NCBI GenBank assembly: GCA_937942105.1
Contig: CALDFS010000301.1
Location: forward strand, 1-15,674
DNA: 15,674 bases
Source of the DNA: an uncultured Ruminococcus sp.
GTDB taxonomy: Bacteria > Bacillota > Clostridia > Oscillospirales > Ruminococcaceae
Direction: 5' to 3'
Below are positions 1-7,354 of the stretch, piece after piece. Position 1 is the first letter of the stretch, and each line of letters begins with the position of its first letter. Made by a program: the position numbers and the translations under genes. The notes beneath the pieces were generated by a model that saw nothing but the letters and a program-made list of their open reading frames with translations, had not been told where the DNA came from and did no database searches.

Positions 1-733
1 GTGAAAAATCATAGCCGTTTCCGGTTTTTGCATTTTCAAGAGCTTTTTCCGCCTGCGCGGAGATGTATTCCTCCGAGGCTTCAAAAACGCTCAGGCTCTT
101 AGCATAGGTCTTATAAAGCGAAGGGTTTATTCTTAACAGCTCCGGAATGACCTTCAGTCGGATGATATTCCGCGAGCAGTCATCCTGAAAATTGGTGCTG
201 TCGGTAACGTATTCAAGCCCTTTTCCGGCAAGATACCCCTCTATCTCAGCCCTTGTGACGGCTATCAGCGGGCGGATTATATTTCCTCTCACCGGCGGGA
301 TTCCTTTAAGACCGTTCACTCCGCAGCCGCGGACAAGGTTGAACATAGTCGTCTCAAAGCAGTCGTTCAGGTTGTGGGCGGTCGCAAGCTTTGCGCCGTT
401 CAGATGTGCAGAAATCGCCGCATATCTGAGCTTTCTTGCGCCTTCCTCGGTCGAAAGCCTGTTTTCGCGGCAGTAGTCGCGAACGTTTAAGCTCTCAACA
501 AACAGCTCTATGCCGTGCTTATCGCACAGAATACGGCAGAAATCCTCATCCCGCCTGCTTTCCTCGCCCCTTAAATTGTGGTTGACGTGTACAGCGAAGA
601 CATCATATCCAAGCTCCTTAAGCGAAAACAGAAGCGAAACACTGTCCGCCCCGCCGGAAAGACCCACGCACACCCTTTCCCCCGGGGCAAGCATATTATA
701 TTTTTGAATGGTTGAAGCAATTTTATCGAGCAT
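1..733 (-). CDS. tilS: tRNA(Ile)-lysidine synthetase TilS, N-terminal part (cut by window edge)
   Basis: TilS joins lysine to C34 of the tRNA-Ile with anticodon CAU, using ATP, so that the tRNA reads AUA instead of AUG. The visible 244 residues include the N-type ATP pyrophosphatase PP-loop SGGADS at residues 26-31, the family motif HVNHNLRG at 49-56, and a TAHN...ET segment followed by NLVRG that matches the TilS active-site region. Family members are usually 430-470 residues, so the C-terminal tRNA-binding domains lie beyond the left edge. The ATG at 733 is separated from the dnaB stop codon by a single base, which suggests translational coupling within one transcript. No frameshift is seen. 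Confidence 0.95.
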   Translation of the reverse strand, partial: MLDKIASTIQKYNMLAPGERVCVGLSGGADSVSLLFSLKELGYDVFAVHVNHNLRGEESRRDEDFCRILCDKHGIELFVESLNVRDYCRENRLSTEEGARKLRYAAISAHLNGAKLATAHNLNDCFETTMFNLVRGCGVNGLKGIPPVRGNIIRPLIAVTRAEIEGYLAGKGLEYVTDSTNFQDDCSRNIIRLKVIPELLRINPSLYKTYAKSLSVFEASEEYISAQAEKALENAKTGNGYDFS

Positions 734-734
734 A

Positions 735-2090
735 TTATTCAGCCCTTGCGTCGATATTTCTGAACAGCGTGTATTCACCCAGATATGCCATATTTACGGT
801 TCCGGTGCTGCCATGGCGGTTTTTGCCTATAATACATTCCGCCGCAGACTGGTTCGGATCCTCTTTATTATATACGCCCTCGCGGTAGACGAACAGAATT
901 ATATCGGCGTCCTGCTCGATAGAGCCGGATTCACGAAGGTCTGAGGGCATAGGTCTATGATCCTGCCTTGATTCAACCGAACGGTTCAGCTGGGATAGAA
1001 GCAGAACAGGAACATCAAGCTCCTTTGCCATCAGCTTTACCTGACGGGTGATTTCCGAAACCTCGGTAACTCTGTTTGTGTGGTTTTCGGGCGATTCCAT
1101 CAGCTGCAAATAGTCGATAATAACCATGCCAAGGTTTTTCATTCTTCTCAGCTTTGCCTTCATCTGAGGAACCGTTATGCCGGCGGTATCGTCAATATAA
1201 ATGCTCACCTGGGAAAGAACGTCCGCCGCAGAAGCAAGCTTTACCCATTCCTCGTTGGATATCTCCCCCGAATTGAGCTGTGTATTCGGAACCAGAGCCT
1301 CCGAGCTCAGCATTCTTGTTGCAAGCTGTTCCTTGCTCATTTCAAGTGAGAATACACATATATCCTTATCCGGGTTCCTTTTGGCAACGTTTGCCGCCAT
1401 ATTCAAAGCCAGCGCGGATTTTCCCATGCCCGGTCGCCCGGCAATAACTATAAGGTCGGACTTGTTAAGACCGGATATATATGAATCAAGCTGACTGTAG
1501 CCCGAGCGAAGACCCTGATACTGCGTTTTATCCTCGCCGGAGAGCTTCTGAATCCTGTCGTAAGCGGTGACGATTATCTCACTCAGCCGGGTAAGACCCT
1601 CAACCTCTCTGCCCTGGCGGATCTCGTATATCTTCTGCTCTGCAAGGTCCAATAATACCCTTGGGTCCTCCGACCCGTCCGCGCAGGAATCAAGAACCTC
1701 CCTTGCAACGGTCATCAGCGAGCGGATCAGGTACTTATCCTCAACAATCTTGCAGTATGATGCAACATTCGAGGTAGAAGGAACGCCCTCCATTATCCCC
1801 TTCAGGTAGGTTTTAGCCATCTCCGAGGTTTCAAACACCCCGGAGGCTACAGTCTCGTTCATCACGGTGATTATATCGGCGTTCTGACCGTTTGAAAACA
1901 TCCGCAGGATTATCGAATATATCTGCCTGTGCTGTTCGCGGTAAAAGCATTCCGGCTTCAGTCTTGCTATAACCGTCGGCAAAGCGTCGGGGTTCAGAAG
2001 AAGTACGCCCAGAACCGTCTGCTCGGCTTCAAGGCTGTAAGGAAGATCCCTGCCGGTCAGATCCTCGGCAGACAGGCTGTTTATTGGCAT
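735..2090 (-). CDS. dnaB: Replicative DNA helicase DnaB (DnaC in Bacillus naming)
   Basis: This is the hexameric 5'-3' helicase that unwinds DNA at the replication fork and recruits primase. The protein is 451 residues, normal for the family. An N-terminal DnaB domain starts around residue 14 (LPYSLEAEQTVLG). The RecA-like C-terminal domain has Walker A GRPGMGKS at 218-225, the SLE glutamate at 250, Walker B IIDYLQL at 324-330, the sensor-like SQLNR at 366-370 and the GKNRHG arginine-finger region near 422-427. No intein interrupts it. The ATG at 2090 is chosen over an in-frame upstream ATG at 2132 because GGAGG sits nine bases before it and the protein then starts like its relatives. Order gdpP-rplI-dnaB is conserved in Bacillota; tilS follows directly. 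Confidence 0.97.
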   Translation of the reverse strand: MPINSLSAEDLTGRDLPYSLEAEQTVLGVLLLNPDALPTVIARLKPECFYREQHRQIYSIILRMFSNGQNADIITVMNETVASGVFETSEMAKTYLKGIMEGVPSTSNVASYCKIVEDKYLIRSLMTVAREVLDSCADGSEDPRVLLDLAEQKIYEIRQGREVEGLTRLSEIIVTAYDRIQKLSGEDKTQYQGLRSGYSQLDSYISGLNKSDLIVIAGRPGMGKSALALNMAANVAKRNPDKDICVFSLEMSKEQLATRMLSSEALVPNTQLNSGEISNEEWVKLASAADVLSQVSIYIDDTAGITVPQMKAKLRRMKNLGMVIIDYLQLMESPENHTNRVTEVSEITRQVKLMAKELDVPVLLLSQLNRSVESRQDHRPMPSDLRESGSIEQDADIILFVYREGVYNKEDPNQSAAECIIGKNRHGSTGTVNMAYLGEYTLFRNIDARAE

Positions 2091-2125
2091 GAATAATATC
2101 CTCCAATGCTTTTGTGTGCGGAGCT

Positions 2126-2142
2126 GTTTCACGCAGTGAAAC
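2126..2142. repeat. Small perfect hairpin upstream of dnaB
   Basis: GTTTCAC and GTGAAAC form a perfect 7-bp stem around a GCA loop, 36 bases upstream of the dnaB start. There is no T-run on either side, so it is not an obvious intrinsic terminator. It may be an outer module of the mosaic repeat that begins at 2151, or an RNA element of the dnaB leader. Confidence 0.5.
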
Positions 2143-2150
2143 GCTTGACT

Positions 2151-2270
2151 CGTCTAAAAATACATCGGCGCAAGCCGATACATTATCGCGCCGCAAGGCG
2201 TGTATCACTTATCACAGCGAAGCGACATCACGCTCGCGCCAGCGAGTGTATCACTTGCGGCGTCAGCCGC
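2151..2270 (-). repeat. Hairpin-mosaic intergenic repeat, copy A
   Basis: Read on the minus strand this 120-bp block is a string of short stem-loops linked by GTGAT(A/G). It begins with CGGCTGACGCCGCAAGTGAT, which is identical over 20 bases to the start of copy B (4731 on). It ends with a module CACGCC-TTGC-GGCGCG, then ATCGGC-TTGC-GCCGAT, and finally AGACG, matching the end of copy B. Differences between the copies in these modules fall in hairpin loops while the stems are kept. The block starts one base after the rplI stop codon and fills most of the gap to dnaB. It has no coding capacity and no T-run. It resembles the REP/MITE-like short palindromic families of clostridial genomes; the family itself was not identified. 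Confidence 0.75.
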
Positions 2271-2271
2271 A

Positions 2272-2718
2272 CTATTCTATAGGCTCGACTTTTACCGTGA
2301 CCTTCGCGCTTATGCCCTGCGTCATCTTGATTTCTGCGGTATAGTCGCCGTATGCCTTGATGTCGGCAAGAGCTATCTTCTTTCTGTCAACATCCTCGCC
2401 GTATTCCTTCTTTATAAGCTCGCTTACGTTTGCGCTGGTTATCGCACCGAAGAGCTTTCCGCCCTGACCTGCCTTCGCTTTGAATGTAAGCGCCTTGCCG
2501 TTCAGCTTCGCGGCGAGCGCTTCCGCTTCCGCCTTGGCAGTGTCTAATCTATGCTGCTGAGCAGCCTTTTTGCCCTCTAAATCGTTTATATTCTTGGCTG
2601 TTGCCTCAATCGCATAGCCCTTTGCAATCAGGAAATTGCGGGCATAGCCATCGGCAACGTTCAAAACAGTTCCTGCCTTGCCGGAACCTTTAACGTCTTT
2701 TAAAAGTATGACCTTCAT
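2272..2718 (-). CDS. rplI: 50S ribosomal protein L9
   Basis: L9 binds domain V of 23S rRNA at the base of the L1 stalk and helps keep the reading frame. The protein is 148 residues, the usual length. It shows the N-terminal RNA-binding domain with the signature region GYARNFLIAKGYA at about 24-36, a long charged connecting helix (about 45-75), and a C-terminal domain. The ATG at 2718 has a strong GGGAGG eight bases upstream. It lies 37 bases after the gdpP stop codon, so it is probably co-transcribed with gdpP and dnaB. The repeat block A begins immediately after its TAG stop. Confidence 0.97.
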   Translation of the reverse strand: MKVILLKDVKGSGKAGTVLNVADGYARNFLIAKGYAIEATAKNINDLEGKKAAQQHRLDTAKAEAEALAAKLNGKALTFKAKAGQGGKLFGAITSANVSELIKKEYGEDVDRKKIALADIKAYGDYTAEIKMTQGISAKVTVKVEPIE

Positions 2719-2755
2719 GATTTTTTCCTCCCATATATAGAGCTTAACTCTAAAC

Positions 2756-4708
2756 TTACAACTTAATAATAAACTCGTCTATAGCCTTTTTGACCTTTTC
2801 GACCGCTTCCTCAACCGATGTGTTCAGCTGAGCGCCCGCCATCGTCTGATGTCCTCCTCCGCCGATTGCCTCCATAATCAGCTGAACGTTAAAGCCGCCC
2901 AGCGAGCGCGCTGAAATATAGCAAACGCCGTCCATCCTGTAAAGCACGAAGGATGCCTTTACGCCGCTTATGCCCAGAAGCTCGTCTGCCGCCTGAGGAG
3001 CGGCTAAACGCAGCTCGGAAGCGTCAGAATCGGTAGTGGCAATGGCACAGCCATGGAATAGCGCCGCCGACTGAATCAGCTTGCTCTTTTCGCGGTAGGT
3101 GTTAAGCGTATCCGAAAACAGATTTTTGACTGCGATAGTGTCCGCGCCGAGCTTTTTAAGGTAAGCTGCGGCTTCAAACGTCCTCGCGCCGGAGCGCATT
3201 ACGAAGTTTTTGGTATCGAGCATGATTCCTGCTAAAAGCGCCTCGGCATCGGCGACAGATATGCGGCATTCCACGCCGAAATACTGTATAAGCTCCGCCG
3301 CCATCTCACAGGCGGAGGAGGCAAACGGCTCGTGGAAAAATACTACCGCATTGTCTATATAATTTACCATCTTGCGGTGATGGTCTATGATAACAACCGT
3401 CTTCGCCTTCTCGTAAAGCTCCTTGGAATCAACGAAATCAGGGCTGTGAGTATCGCATATTATGAGCAGGGAGCGCTCGTTAAGCTCGGTCAAGCCTTCT
3501 GCACAGGACTTGAAATAATCTTCCCCGCCGCTTGCCCTTATGTAATCGATAAGCGGCTTGGAAAGATTCTTATCAGGGTCGACAACGCACCAAGCCTGCT
3601 TGCCCATGCTCCGAAATGCTCCGCAAAGACCGACGGAAGCACCAACAGCGTCGAAATCCGCAAAGCGATGTCCCATAATATAAATCGCTTCGCTGCTCTG
3701 AGCAAGCTCCTTTAGCGCAGTTGCGATGATTCTTGAACGCACCTTTGTGGATTTTTCAACAGCCTTTGAAATGCCGCCGAAGAACTCAAAGCCATTCTCG
3801 GTTTTAACAGCGACCTGGTCCCCTCCGCGCCCTAAGCACATATCAAGCGCCTGCTTGGCGTAAATCTCACTCTCGGCAAGGGTTTTAGCCCCTCTGCCAA
3901 CGCCTATCGAAAGGGTTATGCTCGAACGATCCCCCACCTGAATCGCGCGGACCTCGTCAAGAATATCGAATTTGCGCTCGATTATCCTTGTTAGGTGGCG
4001 CTCCTCAACAATGGCGTAGAACCTGTCGGAGGAAACCTTGTGGATAATGCCGTTGGTGTTTTCAATGAACCTCTCAAAAATCTGCTCCAGCTTTACCTGA
4101 ACGTTTGCCTTGTCGCTCTCCTTGGCGTTGGCAAGAACGTCATCATAGTTGTCAATCGTAAGTATCATGACCGACTTGCGGCTGGCGTGGTACTCGTTTT
4201 CGAGCATTACATTATCTGTAACGTCCGAGAAGCGGATGACAGACATATCAAAGCTTTCTGACTGCCTTGCGCAGACGTTATAGTATCTGTCCAAAATCTT
4301 GACTATTGCGCCGCTCTGGGCAAAAATGCGCGAGGTGTTGTTGCCCACAAGCTCGGAAAGATGAATGCCATAGGCTCTGTCCTCGCCGAAAAGCCTGTCT
4401 TCAAAGCAGCGGTTGTACCATACCACCTTTTCGTCACTGTCGGCAATTATTATCGGCTCGGGGTAGTCGTAAAAAGTCTCCCTGCTGATGGCAACAATGT
4501 CCTTATCCATGGCAGTGGTGTATTTTATAAGATTTCCGTTGAAGATTATAGTAATTACCAGAATGGTTACAGCGGAAACAGCAACAACCACTGCGGCAAC
4601 ACAGTAAGCCGCCTTGCCGCTTACCGCAAGAATAACCCCGAACGCAGCAGAAGATATTATCAGCACGGTAAGTGCGATAATGTACGGCAGCGAAACTCGT
4701 TTTTTCAT
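2756..4708 (-). CDS. gdpP: Cyclic-di-AMP phosphodiesterase GdpP (YybT family), membrane DHH-DHHA1 protein
   Basis: GdpP hydrolyses cyclic di-AMP to pApA and so affects potassium and osmotic balance, cell-wall stress and beta-lactam tolerance. The 650 residues match the family length. Two membrane segments lie at about 8-29 and 35-56. A PAS-like region follows (about 78-165), then a degenerate GGDEF domain (about 175-300) without a GGDEF signature. The DHH domain has MGHRFADFDAVGA (345-357), CDTHSPDFV (418-426), IDHHRK (441-446) and MLDTKN (496-501). The DHHA1 domain has GGGGHQTMAGA (616-626). All expected metal ligands appear present. The ATG at 4708 is preferred to the in-frame ATG at 4801 because AAAGGA precedes it, the membrane segment then sits at the N-terminus, and the upstream part lies inside repeat B. 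Confidence 0.95.
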   Translation of the reverse strand: MKKRVSLPYIIALTVLIISSAAFGVILAVSGKAAYCVAAVVVAVSAVTILVITIIFNGNLIKYTTAMDKDIVAISRETFYDYPEPIIIADSDEKVVWYNRCFEDRLFGEDRAYGIHLSELVGNNTSRIFAQSGAIVKILDRYYNVCARQSESFDMSVIRFSDVTDNVMLENEYHASRKSVMILTIDNYDDVLANAKESDKANVQVKLEQIFERFIENTNGIIHKVSSDRFYAIVEERHLTRIIERKFDILDEVRAIQVGDRSSITLSIGVGRGAKTLAESEIYAKQALDMCLGRGGDQVAVKTENGFEFFGGISKAVEKSTKVRSRIIATALKELAQSSEAIYIMGHRFADFDAVGASVGLCGAFRSMGKQAWCVVDPDKNLSKPLIDYIRASGGEDYFKSCAEGLTELNERSLLIICDTHSPDFVDSKELYEKAKTVVIIDHHRKMVNYIDNAVVFFHEPFASSACEMAAELIQYFGVECRISVADAEALLAGIMLDTKNFVMRSGARTFEAAAYLKKLGADTIAVKNLFSDTLNTYREKSKLIQSAALFHGCAIATTDSDASELRLAAPQAADELLGISGVKASFVLYRMDGVCYISARSLGGFNVQLIMEAIGGGGHQTMAGAQLNTSVEEAVEKVKKAIDEFIIKL

Positions 4709-4730
4709 CTTGTAACCATTCCTTTCATAA

Positions 4731-4940
4731 CGGCTGACGCCGCAAGTGATGTCGCTGCGCTGTGATTCGCTGGCGCTGGTGATGCGCTCGCTTACACTCA
4801 TAGTAAAGTACTATAGTGATGCATTTATTTGTACTCATAGTAAAGCACTTTACCTTCGCTCGCAGTGATGCACGCCTTACGGCGCGATAATGTATCGGCT
4901 TCGCCGATGGATCTTTAAGAGCGGCTATGCCGCTTAGACG
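4731..4940 (+). repeat. Hairpin-mosaic intergenic repeat, copy B
   Basis: This 210-bp block fills most of the gap between the rnj stop and the gdpP start. Read on the plus strand it shares its first 20 bases and its last modules with copy A at 2151-2270, which lies in the opposite orientation. Modules include GGCTGACGCC, ATAGTA-AAG-TACTAT, GTAAAG-CA-CTTTAC, CGCC-TTAC-GGCG, ATCGGC-TTC-GCCGAT and AGCGGC-TAT-GCCGCT. The linker GTGAT occurs five times, and ACTCATAGTAAAG occurs twice as a direct repeat (near 4796 and 4833). The middle is longer and different from copy A, as if modules were gained or swapped. No T-run is seen, so it is unlikely to terminate rnj transcription fully. Confidence 0.75.
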
Positions 4941-4953
4941 CCTTTGCCATCCC

Positions 4954-7014
4954 TTAAATATCAAGTATGGTAGGAATAACCATAGGTCTGCGCTTGGTCT
5001 TCGAGAAGAAGAAATCGCCAAGCTCATCTTTGAGCTTGTTTCTGATAGCGGTATAATCATGCCGCGTAGCAAGCTCTGTTTGCAGAACGCCCTGAGCCAA
5101 GGCCTTTGCCTTGCCCATAAGCTCCTCGTTTTCCTTTTCGTATACGAACCCGCGGGAGACAAGCTCCGGTCCTGAAAGAATCCTGCGGTCTACCTTGTCT
5201 ATGGTGACAGATACGGTTATAACGCCGTCCTGCGCCAAATGCTTTCTGTCCTTAAGCACTACCGCTCCAACGTCGCCGACTCCCAAGCCGTCTACCATTA
5301 CCTTGCCCGAGGGGACGCTGCCGTTTATCCTTATTCCGCGGCTGTTTATTTCAATAACGTTTCCTATATCTGCTATGAGGATGTTCTTTTGCGGTATTCC
5401 AAGCTCACGCGCGGTTTCGGCGTGGCGGGTCAGATGCTTGAATTCGCCGTGAACAGGCACGAAGTACTTGGGTCTTACAAGGCTCAAAATAAGCTTTTGC
5501 TCTTCCTGGCAGGCGTGCCCTGAAACGTGGACCTCATACATTTCCTCATAAACTACCTCTGCGCCGAGCTTCAGCAGCTCGTTTACTACCCTGCCAACAA
5601 ACTTCTCGTTTCCGGGGATGGGGCGCGCCGAGATAATAATATAGTCGTTTTCGGTGATGCTGACCTGGCGGTGGTCGTTCAAAGCCATTCTTGTAAGCGC
5701 GCTCATAGGCTCGCCCTGGCTTCCTGTTGTTATCAGCACTATTTCACCGTCGGCATAGCCCGACATCCTGTCGATATCTATAAGCACGCCCTCGGGCACC
5801 TTAAGGTATCCCAGATCTATTGCAAGCCGGATGACGTTTATCATGCTCCTGCCGAATATTGCTACCTTGCGCCCATGGCTTGCCGCGCAGTTTATTACCT
5901 GCTGTATGCGGTGGACGTTTGAGGAAAACGTCGCAATAATTATCCTTTTGCCATCGGCTTTGGCAAACAGCCTCTCAAAGCTTTCGCCTACAATCCGCTC
6001 GCTCGGGGTGAAGCCCTGGCGCTCTGAGTTGGTGGAGTCGCTCATAAGGGCCAGCACGCCCTCGCTGCCCAGCTGGGCAAGCCTTGGAAGATCTATTATT
6101 CCGCCCTCAATCGGGGTGTAATCCACCTTGAAGTCGCCCATGTGGATAAGCGTTCCGGCGGGGGTCTTTATGGCTATTGCAACAGCGTCGGGGATGGAGT
6201 GGTTAACTCGTATAAACTCCGCGCTCATAGAGCCGAGCTTAACAGTGTCCCCCGGACTGACGATGTTCATTTTCACCTTGCCTAGATTATGCTCCTTAAG
6301 CTTGTTTTCAACAAGCCCCAGAGTCAGGCGGGTGCCGTATATCGGAACATCCGTCTTTTTAAGAAGATACGGTATTCCGCCTATATGGTCCTCGTGCCCA
6401 TGGGTAAGCAAAACTCCCCTTACCTTATCTGCGTTCTTTTCAACATAGGTAAAATCAGGGATTACAATGTCAACACCCGGCATTTCGGCATCCGGGAATG
6501 TCATTCCGCAGTCGATAATAACTATATCGCTGCCATATTCGATCAGGGTCATGTTCTTGCCGATTTCGTTAAGCCCTCCGAGCGAAATTATTCTTACCGA
6601 ATCGCCCTTGCCCTGATGCGGCTGTTTTTTATTCTGCTTCGGCTCTTCTTCGATATCTGGGATGATACGTTCCTGAATGCTGCGTTCCTGCTTTGCGGAG
6701 GTCTTCGGCTGCTTTATCTGCTGCGCGATATCGGATGCAGCCTCCTGCTTTTCTATTTTTTCAAGCTTGGATTGCTTTTTTGAATCCTTTTTGTTCTTCT
6801 GCTTCGACTGGCTCAGCTTGTATTTCTGATACTGCGCCGCTTTTTTTGGCGGCTTGGGAGCCGATATTGCCGCAGCTATTGCCGCGTCCAGCGCGGTTAC
6901 GTTCTTTGAAGCGGAATTTCTGGCGTTTGCCGCCTTTTCCTGCTTCTTTGTGCCCTCGTTTTTGGACTGTCTGGTCTTTTTGACCTTGGTATTCTTTTCT
7001 TCGTTATTTGCCAT
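4954..7014 (-). CDS. rnj: Ribonuclease J with a long lysine/glutamine-rich N-terminal extension
   Basis: RNase J is a zinc metallo-beta-lactamase/beta-CASP enzyme with 5'-3' exonuclease and endonuclease activity, central to mRNA decay and rRNA maturation in Gram-positives. The protein is 686 residues against about 555 for a typical RNase J. The catalytic core starts near residue 138 (RIISLGGLNEIGKN). It has the HGHEDHIGG metal motif at 205-213, a further histidine and aspartate at HMGD (291-294), the beta-CASP segment TGSQGEP (429-435), HVSGHA (496-501) and PVHGE (520-524), then the C-terminal domain. Residues 1-137 are a basic, low-complexity, probably disordered tail with an alanine-rich patch at 41-52. 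The ATG at 7014 has AAAGGA a few bases upstream; an in-frame ATG at 7098 lacks such a site. Its downstream neighbour is gdpP across repeat B. Confidence 0.95.
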   Translation of the reverse strand: MANNEEKNTKVKKTRQSKNEGTKKQEKAANARNSASKNVTALDAAIAAAISAPKPPKKAAQYQKYKLSQSKQKNKKDSKKQSKLEKIEKQEAASDIAQQIKQPKTSAKQERSIQERIIPDIEEEPKQNKKQPHQGKGDSVRIISLGGLNEIGKNMTLIEYGSDIVIIDCGMTFPDAEMPGVDIVIPDFTYVEKNADKVRGVLLTHGHEDHIGGIPYLLKKTDVPIYGTRLTLGLVENKLKEHNLGKVKMNIVSPGDTVKLGSMSAEFIRVNHSIPDAVAIAIKTPAGTLIHMGDFKVDYTPIEGGIIDLPRLAQLGSEGVLALMSDSTNSERQGFTPSERIVGESFERLFAKADGKRIIIATFSSNVHRIQQVINCAASHGRKVAIFGRSMINVIRLAIDLGYLKVPEGVLIDIDRMSGYADGEIVLITTGSQGEPMSALTRMALNDHRQVSITENDYIIISARPIPGNEKFVGRVVNELLKLGAEVVYEEMYEVHVSGHACQEEQKLILSLVRPKYFVPVHGEFKHLTRHAETARELGIPQKNILIADIGNVIEINSRGIRINGSVPSGKVMVDGLGVGDVGAVVLKDRKHLAQDGVITVSVTIDKVDRRILSGPELVSRGFVYEKENEELMGKAKALAQGVLQTELATRHDYTAIRNKLKDELGDFFFSKTKRRPMVIPTILDI

Positions 7015-7303
7015 GTATTTCCTTTCTTCTTTTTCAAAAATTGGCACACCGCACAAAGCCCTGTCAACCGCGCGCATAAAAGCGCAGTTGTCTGCCAAAG
7101 GTATCGCGCAAGCCGATTCCGGGTTATCCGGCAGATAAATGCATCCGCATAAGGCTTCGCAAAGCTCCGCACATACAGGGTCAGCCGTTCAAAGTGCCGT
7201 GTTGCCTATGATATTTACGATATATGTAGAGAAGCGACCGCCTGACGCTTCTCTTAAAATTCTTGAATAATTCAAAGAGCAATACTGCTCCAACTATAAA
7301 TAT
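7015..7303 (-). promoter_or_regulatory. Long structured 5' leader of rnj
   Basis: From the predicted start near 7303 to the ATG at 7014 there is an untranslated leader of about 290 nt. Near its 5' end are three consecutive hairpins: GAGCA-TGCTC (7277-7290), TTGAA-TTCAA (7263-7275), and a perfect 8-bp GAGAAGCG/CGCTTCTC stem with a 9-nt loop (7229-7253). Smaller stems follow, such as GCTT-TGCG-AAGC near 7153-7164 and CCGG-CCGG near 7120-7132. The stems are not followed by T-runs on the coding strand, so they look like RNA stability or regulatory structures rather than an attenuator. No riboswitch family was recognised. Autoregulation by RNase J is an inference. No small ORF with a ribosome binding site was found. 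Confidence 0.5.
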
Positions 7304-7309
7304 GCTTAT

Positions 7310-7338
7310 ATAATACTACAATTCGGCGGCAATGTCAA
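7310..7338 (-). promoter_or_regulatory. Sigma-A-type promoter of rnj
   Basis: On the minus strand there is a perfect -35 TTGACA (7333-7338), a 17-base spacer and a -10 TATTAT (7310-7315). It starts 17 bases downstream of the stop codon of the preceding nucleotidyltransferase gene. The predicted transcription start is near 7303. It should drive rnj and probably reads on into gdpP-rplI-dnaB-tilS, because no clear terminator was seen between those genes. Confidence 0.8.
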
Positions 7339-7354
7339 GCGGAATGAACAAATG

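Noticed and set aside
4731..4940. CRISPR array or tandem repeat array
   Set aside because: Spacing and unit sequence are irregular and the units are self-complementary hairpins, not direct repeats separated by unique spacers.
6897..7172. Possible small protein gene in the rnj leader on the minus strand (GTG start at 7172)
   Set aside because: No ribosome binding site precedes it, it overlaps the start of rnj in another frame, and its sequence resembles no family.
7229..7260. Plus-strand intrinsic terminator (GAGAAGCG/CGCTTCTC stem followed by TTAAAATTCTT)
   Set aside because: No plus-strand gene or promoter lies upstream that would need it; it is better explained as a hairpin in the minus-strand rnj leader.
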